Part shown: piece by piece, positions 7,364-16,087 of the stretch
Position numbering within the stretch: the first letter of the stretch is position 1
Layout of the letters: the number at the start of each line of letters is the position of its first letter
From: Mycolicibacterium austroafricanum
GTDB taxonomy: Bacteria; Actinomycetota; Actinomycetes; Mycobacteriales; Mycobacteriaceae
Length of the DNA stretch: 64,000 nucleotides
Direction of reading: 5' to 3'
Assembly: GCF_902705885.1 (NCBI RefSeq)
Contig: NZ_CACSIP010000075.1
Location: 89,604-153,603, forward strand
Made by a program: the position numbers and the translations under genes
The notes under the pieces: generated by a model
What the model saw: the letters and a program-made list of their open reading frames with translations, nothing else
Databases searched by the model: none
What the model was told of the DNA's origin: nothing

Positions 7364-8827
7364 TCACGTCATACTGACGGTCTTGATGCGGACGAATTCA
7401 TAGAGCCCCTCGCGTCCGCCCTCCTTGCCCATTCCGCTCACGCCGATACCACCGAACGGCCTGGTGACACCGAGATTGACTGCTCCGTTGATCAGGACCT
7501 CACCCGTTTCCAGATCCTCGGCCACGCGGTGTGCACGGCGTAGATCGTTCGTGTAGATGTACCCCGACAACCCGTAAGGAGTGCCGTTGGCGATCTCGAC
7601 AGCCTCTTGTTCATCGTCAAACGGGATTATGGAGAGAACCGGTCCGAATACCTCTTTCTGCGCCAGTTCTGCCTTCGGATCGACATCTGCGAAGACCGTC
7701 GGTGCGAAGTAGTAACCCTCCGCCAGCTCACCGCCCAGTCGACGGCCTCCGGTGATAAGCCGAGCCCCGTCGCGCTGAGCTTGCCCGACCATCCCAGTGA
7801 TCCGCTGCACTGCCTGTTCGTTGACGACCGGGCCCGCAAGGGTATCGGGGGCGAATGGATCGCCCACCTTGATGGAATTGGCGATCGCAGCGACTCGGTC
7901 CACGACCTCGCCGTAGATGGGGCGTGCGACGATCATCCGCGTGGGGAATGCGCAACCCTGCCCGCTCATTATGCCGACCGACGATATGGTGCCCGCACTA
8001 CAAGCGGCGTCGAGGTCGGCGTCTTCGAAGATGATGTTGCCTGATTTGCCGCCGAGTTCCATGACGACAGGCTTGATCTCGTCGGCGCAGGTGTGCATGA
8101 TCCGCCGCGCGGTGTCCGGACCACCGGTGAACGAGATCTTCGTAACCAACGGGTGACGCACCAGCGCGGCTCCTGCGTCGGCACCTCCGGTGACGATGTT
8201 GACAACACCTGGAGGGATACCGGCTTCCTGAGCGAGATCGGCGAAGAGACCGGCGGTGAAAGGTGTGAGCTCTGAGGGCTTCACCACTACCGTGTTGCCC
8301 GCCGCGAGAGCGGGCGGCACCTTCATGGCCAACGAGATCAACGGCCCATTCCACGTGATGATGGCACCGATGACGCCGTAGGGCTGGGCCAGGGTGTAGC
8401 TGAACTCGCCCTCGGTCCTCAGAGCCGCCGTCACGTCACCGCTGATCTTGTCTGCCCACCCGGCGTAATAGCGGGTCCACTCGACAGAGAGCCCCACCAT
8501 GTAGTGCCCGATGCTCGTGGGGGTTCCGTTGTCCATCGCGCCCAGCTGAGCGAAATCCTCGGCGTGGGCCTCGACGAGATCCGCCAGCCTCAGCAGCACT
8601 CGGCGGCGCTCGGCTGACTTGACCCTGCGCCAGTCGAGGAATGCCCGGTGGGCAGAATCGACGGCGCGGTCCACCTCGAGCTCCCCCGCCATCGGCACCG
8701 TCGCGTCTGGGCGTCCGTTACACGGATTGACGTGCTGGTACACGCCGCCTGAGGCTGTGCTGACACGTTCATGGCCAATGCGTAGCGCCACCGGCGGTCG
8801 ATCTGTTTCGAGCATCGACTCGGACAT
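7364..8827 (-). CDS. Aldehyde dehydrogenase family protein
   Basis: A 487-residue reading from the ATG at 8827 matches the usual ALDH length; an in-frame start at 8908 would add 27 atypical residues. It has the Rossmann stretch ITWNGP...KPSELTP, the active-site Glu motif MELGGKSGN, and the nucleophile Cys in GQGCAFPTR. It should oxidise an aldehyde to an acid with NAD(P)+. It is the last gene of a leftward operon that begins with an LLM oxidoreductase at 12078. The aldehyde dehydrogenase at 54885 shares its GQGC-type active site. Confidence 0.92.
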   Translation of the reverse strand: MSESMLETDRPPVALRIGHERVSTASGGVYQHVNPCNGRPDATVPMAGELEVDRAVDSAHRAFLDWRRVKSAERRRVLLRLADLVEAHAEDFAQLGAMDNGTPTSIGHYMVGLSVEWTRYYAGWADKISGDVTAALRTEGEFSYTLAQPYGVIGAIITWNGPLISLAMKVPPALAAGNTVVVKPSELTPFTAGLFADLAQEAGIPPGVVNIVTGGADAGAALVRHPLVTKISFTGGPDTARRIMHTCADEIKPVVMELGGKSGNIIFEDADLDAACSAGTISSVGIMSGQGCAFPTRMIVARPIYGEVVDRVAAIANSIKVGDPFAPDTLAGPVVNEQAVQRITGMVGQAQRDGARLITGGRRLGGELAEGYYFAPTVFADVDPKAELAQKEVFGPVLSIIPFDDEQEAVEIANGTPYGLSGYIYTNDLRRAHRVAEDLETGEVLINGAVNLGVTRPFGGIGVSGMGKEGGREGLYEFVRIKTVSMT

Positions 8828-8929
8828 TGGGGCCCCCAGCTCTCTTCGCGAAATGTCCTTCACGCCAATGATGGTGGCGTCTGAGTTGCTGTCGGGGCGG
8901 CCTACCACCCACCGCCCTCATCGTGGCCC

Positions 8930-9325
8930 TCAGGAGACGTGGTCGTCAACGGTCTCGGACGCAATCTCGGTCAGTATGTTCAGCGACTGGCCTGCCGCGG
9001 GCCATCCGGCGTAGAAGCCGACGTGCTGGATGATTGCCGCCAACTCCTCGATGGTCACTCCGTTGTGCAGGGCACCTCGCATGTGCAGCCCGAGCTCTCT
9101 CGGGAAGGAGAGCGGAATGAGCGCAGCTACGGTGATCATGCTCCGTGTCCGGAGATCGAGGTCGGCACCCTGCCATGCGTCTCCGAACAAGACTTCCGTT
9201 GTCCACCTGTGCCAATTCGGCGCGATCTCGTTTCGCTTGGTGAGCCGCTCGACGACCTCGGGACCCAGCATCCCGCGCATCGTGGCCAGACCGGCCGCGG
9301 CGCGCTGACCGTTCTCGTTCGTCAC
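8930..9325 (-). CDS. Carboxymuconolactone decarboxylase-like protein
   Basis: This 131-residue protein starts at a GTG at 9325 with GGAGGA 5 nt upstream. Its helices match the CMD/AhpD-type family: WTTEVLFGDAW near the N-terminus, RSMITVAALIPLSFPRELGLH in the middle, and a final HNGVTIEELAAIIQHVGFYAGWPA. 4-Carboxymuconolactone decarboxylase acts in protocatechuate breakdown, but many paralogues in catabolic operons have other or unknown substrates. There is no Cys-x2-Cys redox pair, so an AhpD-like peroxidase role is unlikely. Confidence 0.85.
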   Translation of the reverse strand: MTNENGQRAAAGLATMRGMLGPEVVERLTKRNEIAPNWHRWTTEVLFGDAWQGADLDLRTRSMITVAALIPLSFPRELGLHMRGALHNGVTIEELAAIIQHVGFYAGWPAAGQSLNILTEIASETVDDHVS

Positions 9326-9338
9326 AAATTCCTCCTAC

Positions 9339-10112
9339 TTACTTGATGATTGCGATGGTTGGCGACAGCCGTTCGTCGAGCATGTCGAGCACCGCGGGGT
9401 CGTGACCGGGCACCAATCGAAGAGATTCGGAGCGGTAGGACCCGTAGAGATCCCTTGTACGCCAACGATCGAAGCAGATCATCGGCGCCACTTCGAGTGA
9501 CACGTTCGCTGACAGGTAGGCTAAGTCGCCGAGAAGCGCGACGTCACCGTTTCTGGTACTCACCCGGACAACTGTGTGCCCCGGGGTATGGCCGCCGACC
9601 ACCTCCAGTCGACAGCCTGGAACCGGCGTGTGTCCGTCCTCGACAAGCTCGACTCGGCTTGGGTGGAGGGTGGCGATTTCACGCAATCCGGCTCGGTCAT
9701 AGGTCTCGTCGAGCATCCGGCTGGTGTCACCCAAACGTCCGATCGTCCAATCCCATTCGGACCTGGCGACGAGGAATCGAGCGGACGGGAAACTCTCGAA
9801 GCCGCCCATGTGATCCCAATGGAGGTGGGTGATGACGACCGTTTTGACCATTGCCGCATCGATCCCCAACTCGTCCAGCGCATCTTGCGGCGAGACGTAG
9901 TCGACGATCGTGTGATCGCAGGCTGCCCTATCGGTGAATCCGGCGTCGATCACCACAACCGTGCCGTCCGCACTGCGCACACACCACAGGAAGTACGCCA
10001 ACTCGACGCATCGTTCGACGTCTTCCCCGCCGACGAGCAGGCCGGCGCGGCGATCCAGCGACCGCCCGATGCGTACTGCAGCCAGCCGCCAGTCGTTCGG
10101 CACGGCTAACAC
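9339..10112 (-). CDS. Metallo-beta-lactamase-fold hydrolase (lactonase-like)
   Basis: This 257-residue protein has the zinc-binding motif HLHWDH at residues 96-101 followed by MGG. It also has GGHTPGHT, a later GDLAYL with the bridging Asp, and PGHDP near the C-terminus. This set matches AttM/AiiA-type lactonases and related MBL hydrolases. In this operon it could open a lactone or hydrolyse a thioester formed during catabolism. The GTG start at 10112 overlaps the stop of the upstream gene, so translation is probably coupled. Confidence 0.88.
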   Translation of the reverse strand: MLAVPNDWRLAAVRIGRSLDRRAGLLVGGEDVERCVELAYFLWCVRSADGTVVVIDAGFTDRAACDHTIVDYVSPQDALDELGIDAAMVKTVVITHLHWDHMGGFESFPSARFLVARSEWDWTIGRLGDTSRMLDETYDRAGLREIATLHPSRVELVEDGHTPVPGCRLEVVGGHTPGHTVVRVSTRNGDVALLGDLAYLSANVSLEVAPMICFDRWRTRDLYGSYRSESLRLVPGHDPAVLDMLDERLSPTIAIIK

Positions 10113-11026
10113 CGACCGCGCCCGCGACCGACGTGGTTGGCAGGTTCGGCGATGACACTGACGTCGGTGGGCCCCACGCAGGTGTCGGCAACGCTGGCCA
10201 CGAGTCGCTCGACCTCGTCAAGTATCGGCGGATTGTCACCGACAGCTGCGCACGAACTCTGCAACAGCAGCCGCAGGTCTTTGAGCGCGATTTGCACGTC
10301 GAACTGCGCATCGTTGTAGGAGCTGTCCCGGATGATGTGCCGCTTGGACCGCAGGATCCTGCTGTCGCCGGAGCTTGACGCGATCACGTCAATCAACGTG
10401 GCGCGAGGAAGTCCGTTCGCCTCGCCGTAGGCGAGCACCTCCCCTACCAGGCCCAGCGTCCCGATCGCCAAGGCGTTGTTGACGAGCTTCGCGACGGCTC
10501 CCAACCCGGCGTCACCGAGGTAGATCACGGTGGAGCAGAACGATCGGAGGACGAGGTCGATGGCTTCGTCCTCGCCGGTGGCACCCACCATCGTCGTCAG
10601 CTCGCCGCGCTGCGCTCCGCCGATGCCTCCGCTGACGGGGGCATCGACGAACCGGTGCCCGTCGATACGCAATCGCTCGGCGATTTCGCGCGACACGGTC
10701 GGACCGGTGGTGCCGACGTCGACGACGGTGGTGGGCCGCCGAGGCCTGGAGAGAATCGACTGCGGTCCCGTCAAGACCTCGGTGAGCGCCTGCGGCGTAT
10801 TGACCGACACCACCACGACATCGAAATCGCGATCGAGCATCGCGCAGATATCGTCAGCGGTCTTGAGCCCGGCCGCGCCTGCCGCCAGAAGGCGGTTGGC
10901 ATCCCGGTCATACGCAATCAAGTCCGGGCAGACCCGACTGATGTTTGTTGCGATGGGCAGGCCCATGTTGCCCAGCCCGATGAACGCGACCGACGGCAGC
11001 GACGGCACAGCGGCCGAAGTCGTCAT
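10106..11026 (-). CDS. 3-hydroxyisobutyrate dehydrogenase-like NAD(P)-binding protein
   Basis: A 306-residue protein with the N-terminal dinucleotide motif GLGNMG. DAPVSGG is the substrate-binding signature, and the Lys of KLVNNAL is the expected catalytic residue. It belongs to the beta-hydroxyacid dehydrogenase family (HIBADH, 6-phosphogluconate dehydrogenase-like). Its start overlaps the stop of the upstream LLM gene by 4 nt (ATGA). It should reversibly oxidise a 3-hydroxy acid. A paralogue is encoded at 48999-49802. Confidence 0.9.
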   Translation of the reverse strand: MTTSAAVPSLPSVAFIGLGNMGLPIATNISRVCPDLIAYDRDANRLLAAGAAGLKTADDICAMLDRDFDVVVVSVNTPQALTEVLTGPQSILSRPRRPTTVVDVGTTGPTVSREIAERLRIDGHRFVDAPVSGGIGGAQRGELTTMVGATGEDEAIDLVLRSFCSTVIYLGDAGLGAVAKLVNNALAIGTLGLVGEVLAYGEANGLPRATLIDVIASSSGDSRILRSKRHIIRDSSYNDAQFDVQIALKDLRLLLQSSCAAVGDNPPILDEVERLVASVADTCVGPTDVSVIAEPANHVGRGRGRC

Positions 11027-12078
11027 CGAAACTTCGGCATCACGGTTTCAGCGAACATCTGGAGTGTCGCCGCGGTGCGCTCCGGGCCGTAGTACGGCGG
11101 GAAGTGCAACATCAGCGACGTAGCCCCGGTGCGCTGTTCGATTTCCTTGATCCGATCGATGACGGTTTCGGGCGATCCGTGCAGGATGGTCTCCTGAGTC
11201 AACTTGTCGTAGTCGATCTCGGAGTAGACCTTCTTGTCGCCCGCATTCACTGTCCCGAGGTATCCGGAGGTCTGTCCCTGGGTGAAGCTGGCGATATGGC
11301 GGAGGATGCCCTCTTCGCTCTGCTCTTTCGCCTCGGCGTCGGTGTCGGCGACGTACACGAACCGTGCCAGGTCGATGTCCCGGAAGCCGGGGTTACGGGT
11401 GTACACCTCCGCAGTCTGATCACACTTGTCCCGGTAGAAGGTCGATACTTCGGCGACCTCTCCGAACGGCATGAGCGTCGAGAGCAAGAGGCCGAGACCG
11501 AACTGGGCTCCGAGCCCGATGGACTGCTCCGATGCGGCAGCCATGTAGAGCGGGGGGTAGGGCGTCTGCAGACTGTGCGGCAGCACCTCGTAGTCGCCAC
11601 CTACCGACAAATCGTAGTACTCGCCGTGGTGCTCGATCCGGTGCTCGGTGAGCAGGGTCATCAGCACTTCGAGTGCTTCGACCTGAACGTCGCGGCGTGC
11701 GTCGAAATTGGCCCCCAGCGCCTCGAACTCGTACTTGCGGTACCCGGAGCCGACGCCGAGCATCAAGCGCCCGTTGCTCAGGATGTCGACCAGGGCGGCG
11801 TTCTCCGCGAGGCGGAGAAGGTTCTGCAGCGGGAGCGTCATGACACCGGTGCCGAGGCGGATCTGCGAGGTCTGCGGCGCCAAGTGGGCGATGAAAGTCA
11901 GAGGATCGGGCATGATGCCGTATCGCGTGCTCACGTGATGCTCGGCTATCCAGGCGTAGTCGTACCCGAGGCGATCGGCCTCGACGACCTCGCTGATGAC
12001 ACGCTCGTGCACTGCGCGATGCGGGTACGGCTCGGTGTCGGGGTTGGGCTGAGAGGTGAAAAGAATGCCGAACTTCAT
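11023..12078 (-). CDS. LLM-class flavin-dependent oxidoreductase
   Basis: A 351-residue luciferase-like (beta/alpha)8 protein. It shows family landmarks such as DYAWIAEHHVS and IRLGTGVMTLPLQNLLRLAE, then LSNGRLMLGVGSGYR. The ATG at 12078 has AGGAAGAG upstream. It is the first gene of a five-gene leftward operon and probably uses F420 or reduced FMN, which is usual for mycobacterial members. It could act as a monooxygenase or dehydrogenase on a pathway intermediate; the cofactor is not readable here. Confidence 0.92.
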   Translation of the reverse strand: MKFGILFTSQPNPDTEPYPHRAVHERVISEVVEADRLGYDYAWIAEHHVSTRYGIMPDPLTFIAHLAPQTSQIRLGTGVMTLPLQNLLRLAENAALVDILSNGRLMLGVGSGYRKYEFEALGANFDARRDVQVEALEVLMTLLTEHRIEHHGEYYDLSVGGDYEVLPHSLQTPYPPLYMAAASEQSIGLGAQFGLGLLLSTLMPFGEVAEVSTFYRDKCDQTAEVYTRNPGFRDIDLARFVYVADTDAEAKEQSEEGILRHIASFTQGQTSGYLGTVNAGDKKVYSEIDYDKLTQETILHGSPETVIDRIKEIEQRTGATSLMLHFPPYYGPERTAATLQMFAETVMPKFR

Positions 12079-12263
12079 ACCGATGTCTCTTCCTGTGGAT
12101 GTTCCTGACCGCTGGTGCGTATCTGAATTAGTTTAACGTATAGTTGTATTACTCTACTATCTTGAGTTGATCTCACCAAGATTCTCAGCGTGGCCACACT
12201 GGTCCAGCACGGATGGTCAGGCCACCACAGCTGTGCCGCCAAGACTTTCGGAGGAATCGAACA

Positions 12264-13757
12264 GTGCCAGACCAACTCAGGCTGCTCCACCTCATCGACG
12301 GTCAGTGGCGCGAAGGTGGCGGACAGCGCTTCCTGGACCTCAATCCCGCCCTACCTGGCCAAATCGTGGCCGAAGGTCTGGAAGCCACCGAGGGCGAAGT
12401 GGACGACGCGGTTTGCGCAGCCCGGAAGTCCGCGCGTGACTGGGCAGCCACGCCGATTCACGAGCGCGCCCAGGTGCTTTGGCGCGCCGCCGAACTGCTC
12501 GAGTCGCGCGCCGAGGAGTTCGGCACCGAGTTGACGCGCGAAGAGGGCAAGACACTCGGCGAGGGGGTCGGCGAGGTCCGTCGGGCGGCGCAGGTTCTCA
12601 GGTACTACGCCGGGTCCGCTGATCGGGGGGCGGGGGAAGTCTATTCGTCGGCACGCCGGGGTGAGCGCCTTCTCGTCGTTCGTCGTCCGGTCGGTGTCGT
12701 CGCGGCAATCACACCCTTCAACTTTCCGATCGCCATACCGGCGTGGAAGATCGCTGCAGCGCTCGTGTACGGCAACACCGTGGTGTGGAAACCGGCGATG
12801 TCGGTACCGCTTCTCGCGATGCGACTTGCTCAGGTGTTCACCGAGGCGGGCCTGCCCAATGGCGTTCTCAACTTGGTCTACGGGCAGAACGCCACCGGTG
12901 CCGCGCTGGTCGGCCACGCCCTCGTGAACGCCGTGACTTTCACCGGCTCGACCCAGGTGGGCAGGCACATCGCTGCTGACTGTGCGCGAAGGGGCGTCAG
13001 CGTGCAGGCCGAGATGGGCGGCAAGAACGCCGCGATCGTTCTTCGCGACGCTGATGTTGAGCTGGCACTCGACCAGGTAGTTGCAGGCGCATTCAGATCC
13101 GCCGGACAGAAGTGCACCGCCACATCGCGCCTGGTTCTCGATGCGCCTATCGCCGATGAATTCCTCCAACTGTTGCAGCGCCGAGTAGCCGCGTTGCAGA
13201 TTGGCGACCCGCTCGATCCGTCGGTCAACGTGGGCCCGGTGATCGACGGCTACGCGCGGGACCGCATTGCCAGCGAGGTCGCCGCGGCCATCGCCGCGGG
13301 TGCGACCGTGGTCGCTGCTGCGGATCAACGGCGAGCCAACTCCGACGACACGGGTTTCTACATAAGCCCCACAGTGCTCGAAGTCGAGCACCCGAAAGCG
13401 CCGATTTGGGAACGTGAGATCTTCGGTCCGATTCTCGCGGTGCAGCGGGCCGACGGTTTCGCCCAGGCCGTGCAGATGGCGAACGAAGGGGACTTCGGGC
13501 TGTCAGCCTCGATCTTCACTCAGGATGTGACGGCGGCCCTGGCCGCGATCGACTCGATCGATGTCGGCGTGCTTCATGTCAACTCTGAGACTGCCGGCGC
13601 AGATCCCCACGTGCCGTTCGGAGGGTTGAAGGCAAGCGGGATGGGCCCGAAAGAGCAGGGCGAAGCCGCGCGTGACTTCTTCACGCAATCGACGACGGTC
13701 TACCTCACCGGTGGTCGATCACCACACCGGCTGCCGTTCGACCTGGCCGCACTGTGA
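12264..13757 (+). CDS. Aldehyde dehydrogenase (semialdehyde dehydrogenase type)
   Basis: A 497-residue protein with a GTG start at 12264, preceded by GGAGG at a good distance; in-frame upstream codons lack a site. It has TPFNFPIAIP and KPAMSVPL in the cofactor domain, EMGGKNAAIVL with the general-base Glu, and the catalytic Cys in GQKCTATSR. The last signature resembles alpha-ketoglutarate-semialdehyde dehydrogenases. It is divergent from the LLM operon and translationally coupled to the next gene by a GTGA overlap. Confidence 0.92.
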   Translation: MPDQLRLLHLIDGQWREGGGQRFLDLNPALPGQIVAEGLEATEGEVDDAVCAARKSARDWAATPIHERAQVLWRAAELLESRAEEFGTELTREEGKTLGEGVGEVRRAAQVLRYYAGSADRGAGEVYSSARRGERLLVVRRPVGVVAAITPFNFPIAIPAWKIAAALVYGNTVVWKPAMSVPLLAMRLAQVFTEAGLPNGVLNLVYGQNATGAALVGHALVNAVTFTGSTQVGRHIAADCARRGVSVQAEMGGKNAAIVLRDADVELALDQVVAGAFRSAGQKCTATSRLVLDAPIADEFLQLLQRRVAALQIGDPLDPSVNVGPVIDGYARDRIASEVAAAIAAGATVVAAADQRRANSDDTGFYISPTVLEVEHPKAPIWEREIFGPILAVQRADGFAQAVQMANEGDFGLSASIFTQDVTAALAAIDSIDVGVLHVNSETAGADPHVPFGGLKASGMGPKEQGEAARDFFTQSTTVYLTGGRSPHRLPFDLAAL

Positions 13758-14593
13758 GCGGCTCCATGCGACGTGACCGCGTTCCGCTCGCAATTCCGAC
13801 TGCCGAGCATCTCCTTCCCCGTTTCGGCATCGAGATGATCGATATCGACGAGGACGCGGCCGCCATGACCATGTCGATGCCGCTGTGGACGAAGCGCAAT
13901 CCCCTCACCGGGCTCACCGCAGTAGGTTCCCTGGCCATCCTCGTCGATGCGGTCAGCGGTGGAAGCAATCACATACGCAGGAACGCGAACGAGTGGAGCA
14001 TGTCGACAGAGCTGTCCGTGGATCTACTTCCCGGTGTCTTCGACACGGCGGACGACGTGCTCGATACGCCTGTCGTCGCACGCTCCTGGCCGGTCGGACG
14101 ACGGAATCGGATCGCCCTGTCGGCATGCGAATTCACGGTCAATGACGTGGTCATCGGCTCCGGATCGGCCCGCAACTTGTACACGACCACGGCTTCCGTC
14201 GACGTCGGAGGACACGCTGATGAGGTAGCCACTCCAAGCCTCCAGCGAGACTTCGCAGCGATGATGGCGCTCGACGTCGGTGAAGGGGCGGCTTCCCCAA
14301 CTCTCGCTCAAAAGGTCGACCCGATACTCAACAATGCCATGGGAGTTGTCAACGGAGGCGTTGTTGCCGCCGGCGCGGAGATGGCGGCGTCGGCCGTCCT
14401 CAACGTGAACACCGATGCCGCCCAAACGATGGCCCTGCGGGTGAACTTCCTACGCCCGTTTCTGTCGCAGGAAGGTGGACACTATCAGGGAGTCGCGGTG
14501 CGAAACGGGCGCGCAGTTGCGGTGGCCGAAGGTAGCGCAGTCAACGCAGACGGCAGTGTCGCTGCGACGGCCCTCATCACCGCCTACCGCTGA
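13754..14593 (+). CDS. PaaI-like double-hotdog thioesterase-type protein
   Basis: This 279-residue protein begins at a GTG overlapping the previous stop. It has two hotdog-like halves. The second contains NNAMGVVNGGVVAAGAEMAASA, which resembles the PaaI active-site helix although HGG reads NGG here. Acyl-CoA thioesterases of this type release CoA from aromatic or bulky acyl groups. The aldehyde dehydrogenase gene next to it suggests both work on the same intermediate. Activity is inferred from fold resemblance only. Confidence 0.72.
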   Translation: MSGSMRRDRVPLAIPTAEHLLPRFGIEMIDIDEDAAAMTMSMPLWTKRNPLTGLTAVGSLAILVDAVSGGSNHIRRNANEWSMSTELSVDLLPGVFDTADDVLDTPVVARSWPVGRRNRIALSACEFTVNDVVIGSGSARNLYTTTASVDVGGHADEVATPSLQRDFAAMMALDVGEGAASPTLAQKVDPILNNAMGVVNGGVVAAGAEMAASAVLNVNTDAAQTMALRVNFLRPFLSQEGGHYQGVAVRNGRAVAVAEGSAVNADGSVAATALITAYR

Positions 14594-14681
14594 TCAACCG
14601 AGTGAGCCTGGCAATCACGCCCGCGACGAGCCGGCGGACCCGCGCGGTGATGAACTGCGAGCGCATGGCCCCGGTGGCACC

Positions 14682-14806
14682 AACCATCGCCGCCGACGCC
14701 AAGCCGGACTCGGACGGTTGACCCCGATCGAATTCGAAGCAATCATGACCACACCGGCCAGTCAGGCCGCGTGACCGCAACTGTTACCTGATCGTGCAGC
14801 AGGCCC
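14682..14806 (+). mobile_element. Vestigial 3' end of an IS3-family insertion sequence
   Basis: Bases 14682-14774 encode NHRRRRQAGLGRLTPIEFEA and then IMTTPASQAA before a stop. This resembles the C-terminus of IS3-family OrfB transposases (the Asn-x-x-Arg-Arg and LTPxEFE signature). The following GTGACCGCAACTGTTACCTG and the GTGCAGCAGG stretch look like the right end of such an element. Nothing of the rest of the element is left. Assignment is by motif memory. Confidence 0.5.
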
Positions 14807-14875
14807 AATCGGGGACTGGACGACCTCATTCGAGAAGAATTCGCCGCGCTGCCAACGGTACTCACTAGAGGTCTC
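14807..14875 (+). pseudogene. Truncated C-terminal tail of a TetR regulator
   Basis: In one frame these bases read NRGLDDLIREEFAALPTVLT. The C-terminus of the intact TetR at 25055-25642 reads TRGLDDIIRQEFAALPRVVK, an almost residue-by-residue match. The fragment begins where the IS remnant ends and has an in-frame stop upstream, so the gene was cut by the insertion or a later deletion. The original stop is also lost. Confidence 0.6.
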
Positions 14876-14981
14876 GTGGTCTTCGAACAGCGTGCCGTCC
14901 GAGCAGGCCCGGGGTGTGTCCGGGCCGCAGTACTGCGTCCGCAGGTAGGTCGGGTAGGTGTCGGCAGGTCGGGCGATCTGA

Positions 14982-16031
14982 CTATTCCGACCAGATACGC
15001 TTGGGTGGGGCGTTCAAGGGATCGGATCGCTCGATGTAGACCTGGCCGACCTCGCCATCCCATTGGCACGGCCCAAAGTTGAGCACGTACATCAGGCCGG
15101 GTCCGTCAAGGTCCTTTCCAACGGCCAGCAGCTTCTGCATCGACGTCCAGATGGAGCGGCGGGTTTCCATGACGGTGTCGATTACCCCGCCGTCCCAACG
15201 CAGGCGGATCGGCAGTCGCTCGCCCGACATCTGCAGGTCTTCCAGTCTCGGTGGCTCAAGAATCTGCGCCGGGTGAAGTGTGCCGCTCGGATCGATGACG
15301 GCCGCGCCCTCCAGGGTAATTCGACCATCGGGTCGCCAGTACGTCGAAAAGACGAAGCCCTTGCCGCTCTCAAAAATGCACCCGGCTATCACGTGCCCGC
15401 CCCACGGTTCGCCGGTACCACCCCCGCGCGGTCCGCGCGAATGGTCGCGCCATCCTGTGGCATTGATTTCGTAGGTCGTCTCGTCCACCCGGACGTGACC
15501 GCGCGCCCGATGGAGCTGCTCGTAGTGTTCCTTTGCCCAGCCCTGGGAGGTCATCTCGCCGTTGCCGCCCTTGCCGTGTGCTGCAGTGTGCGCGTCCCAT
15601 ACCGGTGTCGCGCATTCGACCTCTAGGTCGATGACGAGCCGTTTACGCAGACCGTCCGGGACGAGCCCATTCTGCATGTCGGCGTTGGAGACGTTCTGGG
15701 CGAAGCCGTCGAAGGTCACACGCCAACGCTTGAACGGCTCGATGCAGCGAAAAGCCAGGTTCGGTCCCGCCGGCTTCTCTTTTTGGGGCGTGCGGTAATA
15801 ACCCCACATCGTCAACACGCCCTCGTCGCCCGGCAGGCAGACCAACACCCGGTCCTCCCACATGTCCCACTCGTTGGGGACAGTGCCCAGGTGCAACCAG
15901 AAGCCCAAATCAGCTTCAGGATCGTAGAGGGTGAAGAGCAGGTTCTCGGCCCAGAATGGTTCGGTTGGTTGCTCCGAGACCACGCTTTCCTTCTCGATCG
16001 CCAGACCGCTGGACAAATCCTGGATGGTCAT
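14982..16031 (-). CDS. DUF7064/DUF7065-type (lipocalin-like) protein
   Basis: A 349-residue protein from the ATG at 16031, chosen because GAAGGGAG lies upstream; the only longer start is a TTG at 16091. It carries the INATGWRDHSRGPRG signature, close to the (G)xRDHSWGxR motif I associate with DUF7064/7065 proteins of actinobacteria and sphingomonads. It also shows beta-rich, Trp-rich repeats such as FWLHLGTVPNEWDMW. These proteins are probably two-lobed lipocalin-like barrels, and their role is unknown. It is the last gene after epoxide hydrolase and the kinase-like protein, which hints at binding or modifying a lipophilic substrate. Confidence 0.7.
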   Translation of the reverse strand: MTIQDLSSGLAIEKESVVSEQPTEPFWAENLLFTLYDPEADLGFWLHLGTVPNEWDMWEDRVLVCLPGDEGVLTMWGYYRTPQKEKPAGPNLAFRCIEPFKRWRVTFDGFAQNVSNADMQNGLVPDGLRKRLVIDLEVECATPVWDAHTAAHGKGGNGEMTSQGWAKEHYEQLHRARGHVRVDETTYEINATGWRDHSRGPRGGGTGEPWGGHVIAGCIFESGKGFVFSTYWRPDGRITLEGAAVIDPSGTLHPAQILEPPRLEDLQMSGERLPIRLRWDGGVIDTVMETRRSIWTSMQKLLAVGKDLDGPGLMYVLNFGPCQWDGEVGQVYIERSDPLNAPPKRIWSE

Positions 16032-16087
16032 GAACTGTTGATCTCCCTTCACGTATGGCGTTGCGACAGTTCCGATCTTGCTAAGGC

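Larger units (their letters stand above)
14594..14981. other. Gene-poor junction with IS and TetR remnants
   Basis: No intact gene is visible in these 388 bp. The rightward strand carries a vestigial IS3-type transposase C-terminus followed directly by the tail of a TetR-type gene; both are listed separately. The rest shows no recognisable signal. Confidence 0.6.

Noticed and set aside
11104..12108. 334-codon frame antisense to the LLM gene
   Set aside because: A shadow typical of GC-rich genes; no motifs and no ribosome site.
12351..13391. 346-codon frame antisense to the aldehyde dehydrogenase
   Set aside because: Shadow of a strongly supported gene; composition rich in Arg and His without motifs.
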